Origin: Arthrobotrys musiformis
Lineage: Eukaryota; Ascomycota; Orbiliomycetes; Orbiliales; Orbiliaceae
Direction: 5' to 3'
Length of the DNA stretch: 64,000 nt
Assembly (NCBI GenBank): GCA_036971715.1
Contig: JAVHJL010000001.1
Coordinates: 1,426,001 to 1,490,000 of the forward strand
Numbering within the stretch: the first letter of the stretch is position 1; each line of letters starts with the position of its first letter. Positions 21,305 to 35,600 of the stretch are shown here, piece by piece. Made by a program: the position numbers and the translations under genes. The notes below the pieces were generated by a model. It did not search any database, was not told the DNA's origin, and saw nothing but the letters and a program-made list of their open reading frames with translations.

Positions 21305-24300
21305 AATTGCGGAATATGCCAAATATTCCCTATAATTCTCCTTTTGAGTAACAGAACACGTCTTCCCCCCCGCCGCCGCCGCAGATAGCTACTTGTAAAC
21401 CCTCTCCTGTGATCAGGTACATACAACTCCGCATCCACACCTTCAAATCTATAAATATCATCAACGTTTGTACATAATTCCCTCTTATTTTCTTTTTTTC
21501 TCTTGTTTTATTTTTTATCCACCATGACAGACATACATGTTATTGTATGGTAGACATTCTATATTTGGGTTGATTGTGTGTCTACATATGCGATGCGACT
21601 GATGTTAATCCTTCCTGTTACAAAAAAAGCTGGTTATCAGGGCGAGGGGAGTGCTACCGCGAGATGGGACGGGCCGGGCTTTGATCAAGAGGCCTAGTAC
21701 TTTTCTGTGTATGGCTCTTTTTATTTTTTGCGGTTATCTCCCTCATGTATTATAGTGCACGGCTACCATTTCAACTCTTTCTACGACGATGACAGAGACA
21801 TTTTTTTTTTTTCTCCTTCTCCTTCTCTCTTCGATCTTCGTACAGAGAACGTGCGTCAAAGTCACATACATTATGCAAAGGAAACGGTCCTGGGCTTCCG
21901 AGACAACTTCGAGGCGACGGGTCTTTGCGCCACGAGAACGATTGAATTATCTAACATATGCAATTTCCTTTCTTTTTTTGCCCTGTCGTTTCTTTTATTC
22001 TATTTTATTTTATTCCCAATTTCGAGGCGAAGAAGGCTGCTTACTATGTAGTTTCCAATGTCACTGGACCTTGCATTTCGAATTCTTCAGCCTCGCCAAC
22101 ATTTACCTCTCGATAGCTTCCACACCCACTATCCTATGCAATCCATACAACAAACACCCCCCATCATTTGCCTTCAATAACCCTTTCCAAATGCTCGGTG
22201 ATTGGATACCCAAAGCTCCGGTAACCCCCCTTCACATTTTTTTGTCTAATCTTGCGGATTATCCACCCCCCCGGAAGATAACCGAACCTTAGACATGGAG
22301 AAGGGCCGTTGGGGGATCCCGTACACCAACTTCACGTCAGCTGATGAACTAAAAATCCATTTTTTGTGTCTCTCGTGGTGATTAGACGATCGATAGGGTT
22401 TCCCGGAAATGGGTTAATAACGCGCGCCAACAGGTAGGTTTGGGGCAAAAGAGACTATCTGTAGATATTAATGATAAGTAGGTAGGTATACTACTATAAT
22501 CGTGTAATATGAATATCATTTCCTTCGAAGTCTCTAATTTCAAGAACCATGTAATCCATCAAATATGGTTTGATATTGCAACCGCTGATAGTACGATAGA
22601 AGTAGGACCGGCACCCGCTCTCCAACCAATTGAATCAACGGCCGCCGCACCCCCCTCTGCGAATTGGCCATGGGGTGGCTTTTTTTTCTACTCCCCTTCG
22701 GAAAATTATGCGAAACTTCGTTTATTGCCTGTTGGAGGGTCGTGTAAGTAAGCTTAAAGACATGTTCTGCCTGTCCATTCCCACCTCTCGAACCACCCCA
22801 GCTCCTCCGTACTAGCTAGGGTCACATGGTCGCACACACGCTATCAATCCATATTCTTTCCTCTCTGGTTCGTTCCAACGAATCAACCGCCTTCATTGTA
22901 AAGCAGAGAAAAAAAAAAATCGACGAATCCAGAACGAAAAGAAAAAAAAAGGGCGGCCTGCAAGTTTTTTTATGTCCGTGTTTCTTTCATGCATTGTGAT
23001 TTTTAAGTCTGATATGATATGATGTGTATTATGATATGATATCGATTCTTATGACCTCTTTTCCGAAGGTGTAGATATACTTACTTAAGTTACTTGTGAA
23101 GGCGGCAGCGGAGGGAAATGCCTATGCTATGACCAGTCGCAGCAACTTTTATGCACTCATATCAGTACGTATATCTCCCCCTTAGCAAAAAGGTAACAAC
23201 GTGCGTGCTCGAAGGGCAAAAGACCATCCGTACGTCTAAACCCAGAACCGGGGAGCGGGTCATTCGCAAGTTGTAAGAGAGCAGAAAAAGTTCAACCAAT
23301 TCCTTTTCGGAGGGGTTGGTGCGGTCGCGCACCAAATCAGAATCGATCACGAGGTCCATCTGTGAACAGAAAAAGTAAAAAATTAGCCTTTTTTTTTTTT
23401 TTTCTTTCGAGTTTTTTTCTTTTCTTTTTTTTTTGTTCTTCTAAGCGGCTGGGTTCATGGGTTCTCTTGGAAGGGGAATCTAGCGAAAGGAAAAGAGAGA
23501 AGATCAAAGCTTTTGGTTGACCCAGGTTTTTTTTTTTTTTTTTTTGTTCTTCGAAGAGTTCGAGGAGTTCGAGGTGAAGATGGATGAGGATGGAAATATG
23601 TGAGACCATACGGAGATCACCTGAGTTGAATATGACCACCCCTCCAATAGATGCATAGATAAAAGTAAGATTTTAGATTTGAACAGAAAAAGATATCCTC
23701 TGGAATCCTTCTGGAAGCTGAAAAGAAGCCTTAGGAGGGGTTCCTTCATTTTTTTTATTTTTTTTCCATATAAAAGTTTTCCTCACTCAGCTTCAGAATA
23801 AAAAAATATATTTTTCGAGGCGGCATTCTTTCCCACCGAGTAAAGTCCTTGCATGGTGCATTCGAAGGAGAGAGGGAAAAAAGCTGGGTCCTTACCCTTG
23901 TCGATTTTCTGTCCCTTTGAACGGTTTCTGCTTTTCGGTTTTCATTCCGTCGACAAGGACCCTTTTCTGGGAAACCCTCTTTAACTGCTGTCTGCTGTTG
24001 ACCTCTTTCTTTTTTTTCCCTATGAAAATGAAAGGAGAGGGCACACGATGCAAGCGCGGCACGGGAAAGAAGTGACCAATTGGGATATTTGACGTGGAGA
24101 GAGGGGATTAAGTTGGTAACATTTTCAGACCCGGTGGAAGAATGCTGGCAGTAGCGGCCTGTTATTTTTTTTTATAACGCTTTGATAAGAAGAAAAATGG
24201 ATCTACGGAGACGAGAAGCTGTTGGTGTAGTAGTAGCTTCCCTCGATCAATTGACTTTAACTTCTGGTGTTCTCCTCGGAGCTTCGGTATAGCTTCTATA

Positions 24301-27300
24301 GCTTAGGCGATTTCCTCTGTGGTATTGGTAATTAAAATTGTAAGAAAATATATGACCGTGTCGTTTCGTCATGGACTGTGGGTTTTGGGATACTTGCTGT
24401 GAGTACTTACAAAGAACTTACTAGTGATACTGGCACGTTTTTTTCCTCACTGGTGCTAATTCACTTTTTTTTTTCTTTCTTTTCGGTCTAACGATTTCAG
24501 AACGGGCCACCTGACACATTCTATATTCGTACCCAACAGATGGCAAGAAGGAATTATGTGCATAAGCAAACGTCATAGCTCGGTACGAATGGGGAGCTTG
24601 GGTCTTTTTTCTGTTTCCCCTAGCTTGGGTCAACTAAAACGTCACTATTCAAAACGGCTTGGGGGGGGAACTTTCTTTCTGATAGATATGTGGCGATGGT
24701 AGATGCAGGTTTTTTTCGCTTTTCCCAATGGTCAGAAATGTCGAAATAGATATCCTTGCAGGCTACTTTTTACATTTTTGTAGACACACGGGGTTTTGTT
24801 CATTACGTTTCAGGTGGTTTGTGGAGTTTTTGATATCCTGATGTTGGAGTTTTGGGGTTATAGTGCTTATCGATAACACCGAGCTTTCGATATTTGATGT
24901 GCACGCACACGCAGAGGCACGGAAAGGTAGCACGCCTTCACATATGGGGACGGCAGTGCCTCAATTCGTTCGGGTGATTTCCGGACAATGCCAACTGCGG
25001 CCTTTGTTCGTGAGCGAGTCGAGTTCTTGCCGTCTGGTCCGGATTGTTGGAGTATCTCAATTCCGTCAACCACAGGCTTTCATAGCTAGTAGTAGCTACT
25101 TTCCCTTAGCTACCTCTTAGCTATAGAGCTAGCTCTTCGGGGTTGGCCAGAATGTTAAGACAATGGGTCCTCTACCGAAAAAGTTTGAACCTCTCTCTTT
25201 CTTTTATGTGTGATACAATGGTCACCCGAGCGTGTCTAAGACGGAACCCCATCACGTGGGCGTCATCTGGTAACCGTTTTAACCCAAAGCCGGAAGTAGG
25301 TCAGCTTTAGGTTCAGCCCAGCTGTTCGCATGAAGTTTCTCAATAGATCGTGAGGTGAGAGAGATCTATCGAGCTCTTGTCCCTTTTTCTTGTATCGATG
25401 GCCATATTTCCCCCCTTCCCGTGATCTCAATTGCATTGCCATTGGCAGCTGTAGAGAGAGGGGGGGGGATATTTGCGAATCTGACTGTGTAATAGAATCG
25501 GTGAAATGTATGCACATATCTGATCGTGGGGCCCTTTTTGTGCTTTGTTTTTATCTTAAACATCCATCCCGTATTCGATTCTCAGATCATGCTGGCATGG
25601 CTTAAGCTTGCCTTGCTTGCTGCGTGCTGTGCTTGCGCTGGAATGACCCGGACTTGACGACAAAACCATGGTCTGAGAGCCCTGGCCCTTGTCTGGGCAG
25701 GTGGCATTATTTTATTTTATTTTTCTGTTCTGCCCTTTTTTTTTCGTTCGTTCGGTGCTTGCTTGCCAGCGAATAGACCCCCTCTTTTTCGATGGGCCAT
25801 GATGGGGTCCGGTCCCCACTGGTGACAACAGCCAACCAAAGAAGGGCCTTAGGGCCCTTTCCCCTTCGCTAGAACCCGCGAATTGCATGCTGCGTGACCA
25901 GCCATCGAGACATATGTAGGTTGTATGTATGTAGCATGGCAAGCTTGAGCTGCCATCTGTTTCTACCTAAGGGGCCGGTGGCCGGTGCTCGTATGTTTAA
26001 CCCCCCGCAGAAAGCCCGTGAGGATCAGAAGAAAGTCGTACTGTCCTGTGCGAGGGAAGAGGCGCCTGTTGATTAAAAATAGTAGATAGAAGGGAAAAGA
26101 AGAAATTTACTCAATTTACCAAGAAGCCAAGTATGAAATGATAGGAAATGAAGATAGTATAAAATATAATCTATGCCAGTTGACTTCTTTTCCAGAAGCT
26201 GTTACCTTAGCTAGTCTAGCTATCTTAAACGACCAAAACTTCTGGATCTATCCGATATCGAACTTCTCTTTTTTTTCCTTTTCCGTTTTCTCTTAGAATT
26301 TTGTTTCTTCTTTCTCTTTTTATAGAATTCATTTTTATATACATATTTTATTTTTATATCCTTACCCAGACTTGCCTCGCTGCTAAGCTTAAGGCGGAAC
26401 CGTCATCATTGGTGTTTGGGATACGACAAAAAGTTGGTCCTCCGACTATACTTCTCCGGTCCCGCTGTAAGGTACAAGATCGTTCACAATTCACGATATC
26501 GATATATTTATTGCCTTCCCGCCTGGCCCCTCTTTATATTTCCCGCACCTTTTTTCTCGACATTCGTGTCTTTCAACAAGCCGACTAGCCTACGCACGTT
26601 TCCCCCCTTGCGGCCCCTCGTTTTTTCTTCCCTCTTTCTAAAAAATCAGGATTTGATTGAGCCAATAGGTAAGTTACATCGGTATTTGCAATTTATCATT
26701 ATTGTTTTTTTGTCCCAAGGGTTTTTTTTTTTTTTTTTTTTGCCATCCATGCCTTGTTCGCGCACAAGTAGCTACTTTCGTTAGCGTATGGGATATGGGA
26801 TTTTTCTGCCTTTCCTTGGTGATATCGCGCCACTGCCTACAATCAATTCGAGGATTGGGATGATCTTGGAATGCAGATTTCTCCAGATATCACCAGAAAA
26901 GAGAAGATCTAGAGCGGCAACCGTGATCCTGATTTCTTGTCCCTGCGTGAGCGAAAGGGCCCCATATCTCTAGATATGGTTTTGTGGAATGCCCACCCCT
27001 CCTTTTTACCCCGTTTTAGCCATCGGATCACCGTTGTTCCCCGCTGACTGTCATGTTGGAGAACCGTCAATTGCAATCAATGGCACTATGGATACACTAC
27101 CTGCTAGCTTTGAAAGCGGCTGGGAGGTATGAAGCTGTGCGACCATGCATTCGATATTTTTGGCGGTATGGTTCCGGTCCTTGCTCGAAGATCCTTTATT
27201 CCAAGACGCTGCTGTGTCATTGACATGACGGGAAGCCTATTTTTTTTTTTGATATACACGCATGTTTTATTTTTTTTATCGTGATATCAAAATTTTCTAG

Positions 27301-30300
27301 ACTCCAAGTTTCGAGGCAGGCATGCTTTTTGGGGTACGAACGGGTCCCTTTCTATTGGGGGGTTTTTTTTTCTATCTGTGTAGCCTGAGCTTGGGGTTAT
27401 TCCTTTCCCGTGGTTCGCCAGGGTGCTAGTCAGAATTTGTGCTCACCTGCCCCTCCCCGTCTTCCTCCTCACTTCTCCAACCGTCAACCCCAGGCTATGG
27501 ATGGGGTAAGTGCTTGCTTGCTGGTGCCGTTAAACCACACACATTGTCGTTCTATAACACGGGGTTTCTTTTGGCTCGTACCCACGGGCGTAGCAACTGC
27601 TGTGAGTGACTAAGGGAGCTAGGTGTTTGATATTGCTGCTGCTGGCCACTGGTCCCCAAGCTCCAACCCCGCTAGTTCGAAGCCTGCCGCTGCTCGCCAT
27701 TCCACGGGCCTTGTCCACAAACCAAAATTTTTTTTTTAATTATTTAATCTTGTTACTTTTTTTTTTTTTTTTTTCCCTACCTCCATGCAGGTAAGGGTAA
27801 GGCAGGCAAAGAAGGAAAGCAAAAAGAAGGGACCCGTCATTTAATTTCAAGATTCTCATGACGATTTCCCAAGGGTTCATTTAAACTCATTGTCACCCAA
27901 CTTTACTTTTCTTCTTCTTTCTTAACACCCTTTTATAATCCTCTTGGTTTCCCTCATTATATATTTTTCTTCTCACGTTTTTTTTATATTCTTCCTTCCC
28001 GCCCTCTGGTTTCTTTCTTTTTTCCCCTTTTGGGTCCGACTTTTGACCTGAGTTCGACATTCTTCTTATACTTTGGGGGAAAGAAAGCTTTAAAAAAAGA
28101 CACAAAAAGGGCCTTTCGATATCGTTGCTGTTCCGCCTTATAAGCATAGACATATACAACATCCACAGTCATATACACACGTCGTATTGTGTCATATCAT
28201 ATATCCTCATATCATACATATCTACTGTCAGTACTTTTATACGGTTTTGGTTGACGGTTCTTTTATTCGTTTTATAAGAATTATAATTCTTGGTACCATT
28301 GATCGTTCGTTTTGTGCTTGTCTGTCTTGGGTCTTTTATATGATGTGCTTCTCCATGTCGTATTTGATTTTGACGTTGTGATTCTTCATCCTCATCATTA
28401 TCGTTTATCATTATCATTTATCGTTCGACTCGACCGACCTCGCCTGCGTGTGGTTTTTGCCCCCTTGCTTCGTTTCTCCACTTGGGGTCGAACTGTTGTT
28501 ACCCCTCTTTCTTCCTAAAGTTCGACCCGTGGCCCGGACCCTTCGAGCTTGGCTTTTTAGGTTTTTGGAATTGAGACGGCCACGCTTGCTGGTTGCCCTA
28601 CTTTGTGGAAGCTAGAATGGGTTTTTTTACTATCCTTTCCGACATGGAAAGCTAGTGTTTATTACCACTTGCTAAGCTATTGCGTGTATTCCGGCGCGGC
28701 GCTTTGCATATGATGAGATTGCAGGTTTTTTTTTTGAAGAGGAAGATTTTTGATAAACACCCGTACGGTTAGTTCGAATGGGTGGATAGATCAGCAGACC
28801 TCGAAGTTTGGGAGCTCTATATTGTTCTTTTTTTTTTTTTTTTTTTTTGCCCTTGCTGTTTTGAGGTATGGATGTTTTTGGAGGCCAGTCCTGAGTTTGC
28901 TATTACAGATACTTACATATTACATATACACGCATCCACGTTTGCATGCGCATGGTCGATATCGGAGCTTTGGTACGATACGATGTGATATGATATGTTA
29001 GCTTTGCTTGGTGCTTGAGTGCTTGATATTTGGATATTACTCTTCGAGGAGGATGTTGTTCTTATGCTTATTCTGATTCTTCTTTTTCCTGGAATTTTTT
29101 TATTATTTTCTATGTTTCTTGAAAGAATAGAGAGAGCTAGTCGAGCTAACTGACCCCAGCACCTGTTTTTTGCCGTTCGACAGGACCCACCTTCTCCATT
29201 TCCTACTCTTTATACTACTGCTACTACCTCCTACTCCTCCCAGGTCGCCAAAGCGAAGAAGTATCAAATACTTAGTTGTATCGGAGAAAGAGGATAAGAA
29301 TTTAAAGAGGAAGCGGGGATATATAAACAACCAACCGGCCGAATCGCCCTGATATACTTTGCGATATATAATTACACACTTTCTGACAGAACCACTCCAC
29401 CTTTTTTTTTTTTTATACTTTACAACCCCGTTCCCCGTTTATAGCGAACAAACTGTGGGGAAGTTCTGGAAAGAGCGTGTGTCGGTTTCTGGGAGTTTTA
29501 AAAGAGAAGGGAACCTGTTGAAGTTCGAGAGAACTTGGAGAACTTTATAGCATATATCAACCCCTCTCTTTCATACACACACACACACCCCTGCGACGTC
29601 ATCGGACGAATCGATAGTGGTATTTTATCGTATCGTGTGTCTTATCGTCATCGGTTCAGACCAAGGCGATTATACATACCACTCGCTTTTTTTTATTTTA
29701 TTTTGTCACCGGGGTTTATTTCTGCTTGTCTGCTGGGGACCCTGCATTCAAACGGCCAAAAAACGAGACAGGAACTGGGACTTGGACTGGAACTGGAACT
29801 GGACAGGACTGGACAGCCCGGCTTGGACCCGCTCCGCCATCTTTAAACAGTAGAAGTGTGACATCGGCCCTTTTCGAGGAAGCTTTTAGCGCCCGGGTTT
29901 CGAGATCGATTTCAAGACGAACGGGAAGCACGAGAAGATCCATTTTTTGAGGCAAAGAAAACGAGGAGAATAAGAAGAATTGATTGAAGTTTTTTTTTAT
30001 TCTTTTCTTCTTCTCGTTTTTTTCTTATTTTTTCTTATTTTTCTTGAATTCATATTTTTGGAGTTTTGATTTCATTCCAGGCGATAAAACGATCCGACTG
30101 ACCTGAATTGAATTGAACGAACCGACCCAACAAACCAAACCAAAGCCAAACCAAACCTTCTCCCCTTCCTTCCTTCCTTCCTTCTTTCTCGCTCTCTTTC
30201 TCTTTCTTCCTCTCCTCCCTTCTTTACTTACCAACTAACGAACCAACTACCTCCCACCTATCAACTCCACCACCTCCACCATCATCATCACCACTATCAC

Positions 30301-30873
30301 CACCACCACAATCAGCATCATCATCATCACCATCATCACGGATCATCACCAGGAATATACCAGGCAGCTTGTCACGATCCACCAGGGCCTCTCTTCCTAT
30401 TGATCGTTCCCTTCCTCTTTTTTGTACATTGAGGAAGCGTGTTATACTGTCTGTGTTCCAGCTCCAAAATTGATTGAGCGGGAATTTCGCTGCTGCTGGG
30501 CATCATCCTCTCGGCAACCGTCCACTGCACCTCGTTGCTCTGCTTGCCTCTGTTCCCACACCAAAACCACACTCTCAACTACAACCACAACCACGCTACC
30601 ACTCACTACAACCACCACTCCTACTGCTACCCCTCCTCCTCCTCCTCCTGCTACCACTATTTTTTGCTCTTTCTCCGCCTGTCGCCAACACAACAAAACC
30701 AACATCCTACCATCTATCCATCTATCCATCGTCCCATCGTCGACATCCTTACATCCATCCACCCATTCATCCATCCATCAACTCGCCCAATTCCAATTTC
30801 AAGTCATCCAAAAAGTCGCCAAGGTGGCTCTTCCATAGCTTTCAGTTGATATCAGAAACACCTATCAAGCACC
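21305..30873. other. 9.6 kb region with no recognisable gene upstream of GSK-3
   Basis: I see no conserved protein here on either strand. The sequence is rich in poly-T and pyrimidine tracts (23391-23403, 23526-23546, 26722-26741, 27759-27774, 28828-28848), with short TATATA and GATATGATAT stretches (23009-23042). The longest frames are Ser/Phe/Leu-rich readings of these tracts. The last 2-3 kb (28.1-30.87 kb) is pyrimidine-, CCA- and ATC-rich and looks like a long leader of the kinase gene, including a CCAT/CATC repeat at 30716-30780. Confidence 0.6.
30270..30345 (+). repeat. imperfect ACC/ATC trinucleotide repeat in the GSK-3 leader region
   Basis: About 75 bp built of CAC, ACC and ATC triplets, followed further on by CCAT/CATC repeats at 30716-30780. 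Both lie within 600 bp of the kinase start codon and are likely in its 5' leader. Confidence 0.7.
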
Positions 30874-32687
30874 ATGTCTCAAAATCGGCCATCAGGATTC
30901 CCCGGCCTACGGATGGGAGGTGAGCTAATTTTTCCATTCCAGCCCATTCCATTCCATCTTTTGGTCACCACCATTACCATACTATTCCTATTACCATTAT
31001 AACTACCATTACCATGACTATTACCACCCCACCGGAAACCTGTCCTAACCTCTTCGATTTCGTTTGAATTTTTTCTTTCTTGTAGAAACCGTTAAGGAAA
31101 AGGTCCAGGATGGCCTTACCGGCGAAATACGGGAGATGCAGTACACACAATGCAAGATTGTCGGCAACGGATCTTTCGGTGTCGTATTTCAGACAAAGCT
31201 ATCGCCGAACGGCGAAGATGCGGCGATCAAGCGAGTTCTACAGGATAAGCGTTTTAAGGTATACACAACCCCTCTCCTCCTCCTCCTCTGCCGACGCGAC
31301 TTTTTCTCCCTTTCGATTTTCAGACACTTTTTCTATTCGTCCAGGGTTTTTTAAAATGTTAATTGGTCCAATAATTTCATAATAATAGAATCGAGAGCTT
31401 CAAATCATGAGGATCGTTCGACACCCGAATATCGTTGAGCTCAAGGCCTTCTACTACTCCAACGGAGATCGCGTATGTACTCTGCCCTCCTCTTTTTTCT
31501 TTCTTTCTTTCTTTTTTTTGAAGCCTTCCCAGGTTTCGCGGGAAAATATCGAAAACTAATGGGCTTTTGTTTCGTATTTGTAGAAGGAGGAAGTCTACCT
31601 CAATCTTGTCTTAGAATTCGTTCCGGAAACAGTTTATCGAGCTTCCCGCTACTTCAATAAGCTGAAGACGACGATGCCGATCCTGGAAGTGAAGCTCTAT
31701 ATTTACCAGCTTTTCCGATCCCTGGCCTACATCCACTCCCAAGGAATCTGCCATAGAGACATCAAGCCCCAGAATCTTTTGCTCGATCCAAGCACCGGAA
31801 TTCTCAAGCTCTGCGACTTCGGTAGCGCGAAGATCCTCGTTGAGAACGAACCGAATGTATCGTACATCTGCTCCAGATACTACCGCGCACCGGAATTGAT
31901 CTTCGGTGCCACCAACTACACAACGAAGATTGGTATGTCTTACACACCATTTTACTTTCGTTTGTTCATTTAATTTCCCGGTTACCGTTTTGAAGCCTAT
32001 TTGCTAACGTTAGATTTGTTGTTTAGACGTATGGTCAACAGGCTGTGTTATGGCAGAGCTGATGCTCGGTCAACCACTTTTCCCCGGCGAGTCTGGAATC
32101 GACCAATTGGTGGAGATCATCAAGGTGTTGGGCACACCTACTCGAGAACAGATCCGTACCATGAATCCAAATTACATGGAACACAAGTTCCCACAGATCA
32201 AGCCACACCCATTCGCAAAGGTAACTCTTTTCGTGGACAGCTGGTTATCTTGTGTGGCTCTGAAGCTAACTCTATGTTTTCCTTCGATTGCAGGTCTTCA
32301 GAAAAGCACCACCAGAAGCCATCGACCTCATCTCCCGCTTGCTCGAATACACTCCCACCCAGCGTCTCTCGGCGATTGACGCCATGTGCCACCCCTTCTT
32401 CGACGAGCTTAGGGATCCCAACACCAGGCTTCCCGATTCGCGAGGCACAAATGGAGGACTACGAGACCTTCCTGAGCTCTTTAACTTCACCAAGCATGGT
32501 ATGTTGGTATTTGGAAACTTTGTATAGTCCTTAATTTGCTAACCGTCTCGCAGAACTATCCATCGCTCCAGAGTTAAACCACCGCCTCCTTCCACCACAC
32601 GCCCGCCCCGCGCTCCTAGCCAAGGGCCTAGACATTGACCACTTTACACCACTTTCGAAGGATGAGATGATCGCTAGGCTGGATTGA
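30874..32687 (+). CDS. GSK3: GSK-3 family serine/threonine kinase
   Basis: GSK-3/shaggy kinases control growth, stress and developmental signalling; fungal members include gskA, Rim11 and Skp1. Seven exons, 30874-30919, 31086-31258, 31389-31472, 31584-31932, 32027-32220, 32294-32498 and 32554-32687, give 394 residues, the usual fungal length. The kinase domain spans about 36-325: GNGSFGVVF glycine loop (about 42), AAIKRVLQDKRFK with the ATP lysine, HRDIKPQNLL (about 158), DFGSAK (about 179), and SYICSRYYRAPE holding the activation-loop Tyr that GSK-3 autophosphorylates. The tail FDELRDPNTRLP and the PELFNFT segment are family signatures. All phases match and all introns are GT-AG. A long leader region precedes it. 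Confidence 0.97.
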
Positions 32688-35600
32688 TATTGAATCAGCT
32701 GGACTAGTCGTTTTCTTTTCTCACATACCCGATAATTTCGACGGTACCCTTCTTGCAGTTATTGCCGATTCTGGAAAAGCAGGTCTCTTTTTCCGCCCCA
32801 CCCAAAACCTACAACATCTTTTACCGTGTCTAAACAACAAAAGCTTCCCCTGGCGTATCTTTTCCATGTCTTTTAAGGACTCAAGGCAACAAGAACCGTA
32901 TACTGGAGAAACCACGTTCCTGCAGTCTACACTTTCGTCTCGCCCTCTCAGCTATCTTTTTTCTCCTTCCTTTTTTTTTATTAAATTTGTGTTTCTTTTT
33001 GCGTGGGCACATTATGAGAAACATCAGATCACCTTCGCTTCGTTGTCTTGTTTCCCTCTTCTTGATGAAGCTGGCATCTGAAAATATTGCGCGAACTTGT
33101 TAGACTTATTCTCGGTGTTCATGCTCTGGGCCAGGATATCAGCAATTGTACCTTTTCCTTTATTATTATTTTTCTTTTCTTTCTCCACCTCTCCTCCTCT
33201 TTGCTTTAATAGCTCACTCTTTCTTTCTTTTTCTTTTTCTACTACTTTTTTTTAACTTATGGAACAGGTTGGAAAATATCTATGAGAATTTTCAATGACC
33301 TGAGTTCGACCAAGAAAACCAAAAGACGTCTATAGCACGAAATCATATCCTTTTTTTTTCACAAAGATCTCGCCTCCTTCCTCTTTCCCCTCATCCATTC
33401 TCCTTCCCCTGCAAAGATATATAGACACTATTACTATTATTACGAGCTCCAAAAATTGCCATTGAACATTCTCTCTCTATTCCTCTTAAAATTTCCTTGA
33501 CTGTTTTATATCACAGAGGAGGAAAGTCCACTTTAGGTTACCAAATGTGTCTTCTTTCAACCACTCATCCACGCCCACCATGAACTCCTTCCACCTCCCC
33601 CCAAAAAAAGTTGATATCCACCAACGATTTTGCCCAGAACCCGCTGTTGCTCTCTTAAATTTGTTTTCCTTTCCTTTTTTTTATGACTTAGTTACTTTTT
33701 TTTTTTCCTTTCCGAAGTTTTATACCAAAGCTGGGTTTTTTTTATAATGAAAACAAAAAAATTTTATTATTATTACTCTTATTATTAGTTTATTCCTTTT
33801 TATAGAATTAGGTTTTAGGCTTGACTGTGGGGTTTACTTTCGTTGATGTTCGCGATGTGTGGTGATACATATGTCTAGTACTATATGATAAGAGGTATGA
33901 TGGTGATATGGTTATGAAAATTTAAGTGGTATTGTTGTGGTGATTTTGTACTCGCTTTTGTGGGTTATGTGTATGTGTGTATACTGATATCGAAGTGTGT
34001 CTCTAAGAGGTATGTACCGACCCTGTGCACCGTAGCATATTCTCCATCTTTATCGCTTGTTTATTGTGTATTTCTGTTTTTTCAACCTTTTGATTGAAGC
34101 ACTACCATCACAAAGATAATTATTGTATCCTCTTCTTAGTATTTATTTGTATTATCATTCTAATTTACGATGCCGCTTGGCCGTAGAGTGCCGGTGGGAA
34201 ATAATTCGCTGCCGTGAAGACCCGCTTTGGTTGCTGTGAATGGTCTGTGGCCGGACCGAACGGGGGAGCTGGGGTTCGTCGAGGGTAATCTTCATCCGGC
34301 ATTAATTTGCGAGCGATTTACTGCGGTGACGGGATTTTTAAACTCGTCGAAAAATACCGTAAACGTTTCAGCATTATATCTTTGGATAACAACATTGATA
34401 AAGGGGACTGTGATGAGGGAAACAACATGCATCCCATCCGTTCGTAGCGTATGATCTTGATATGGGATTCAAGAAAGAAGTTGACGGAGCAGCTCGATTG
34501 CGATACTAAATCGAACCTACCTCGGCCAGTTCAGTTCGAACGTTCAGTTCAGCCTGCGCTCGGCTCAGCTCCTGATTTCCGATCAAGGGTTTTTCTTCAC
34601 GGCTGCATACGCATACATACATGTACATTACGTATATTATCCCTTTCAGTGGCTGGAGCGCTACTATAGCTCTTCATACGAATTCACCGGTTGTACGCTG
34701 TGGAGGAACCAGGGCTGAAACTCCTCAGTGCGATGCATGAAGCATGTCGCTACATAAAGTATATATATCAAGAGATATTCCATGTGAATCTCAGCTGGTA
34801 GATATTTAATCTTTATATATCATGATGTAGTGCAAGTCGATACTCAGATTTATGGGTATATTGGCAAGGCTGTTCATTTTCCAACGTTGAGGGATGAGTA
34901 TCCCGTGTTGTGGGATCTAAAGAATATATATAATCAAGAGGATATATATAAATATAGATCGAGGGCATCTACTCGATAGTTTTCAGTAGATTGTAATTAT
35001 AACTATGTCTGAAGCCGCTGGTGTGATAGGAAGAAGGATAAATATGTCAACTGCCAGTATGAACCGGGGGTACCGATACAATATTCACAATCTAGTCGTT
35101 TCCCCTACCGCATTCTAGTGGTCGTCACGTACCTTGAAGAATTTCAGTGTTAAGACGGCACGGCTCGCGGAGTCTTTGCGAATCGGTTCCACCGCGAAGG
35201 CATAGGGAAAAAAAAAAAAAAAAAAAAAAAAAGTACGTGATTGACCATAGTATTTGGAGACGTTAGAGGGTTCGCCAAAAGTAAGCCTGACCAAGGCGGG
35301 TCCCTAGGTTCTCAATTTCAACGTTGCCAATGTATTAATAGTTCTCTCTCTCTCTCTCTCTTTTTTTTTTTTCGGTCCGAAATTCTAAGATTGAAGCTTC
35401 TCGCATTTCTGAGGATTGAAATTGGATTGTAATATGCTTGATATCCCAGGGTTTAAGTTGAATTCTACGGAATGTGATTTTTTTTTATCATACCGGGCCT
35501 GGGTTAGCTTAATTTTGTTTAAAATAAGAGTGGGATTTTTTTCTATTCGGGGTGGTCTTTTTTTATAGTAGTACAAATGACAAGTGTGTGGTTTTTATGG

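Noticed and set aside
22191..22440. Small multi-exon gene starting ATGCTCGGTGATTGG with apparent GT-AG introns
   Set aside because: Every splice combination I tried gave an early stop or a product with no family resemblance.
27410..27508. ATG-started frame ending at a perfect GTAAGT donor
   Set aside because: No acceptor in phase leads to a recognisable protein; kept only as a hint for a leader exon.
30422..30923. Overlapping long frames before GSK-3
   Set aside because: They read CCA/ACC/ATC repeats as Thr/Pro/Ser/His-rich protein and overlap in all three frames, which marks low complexity.
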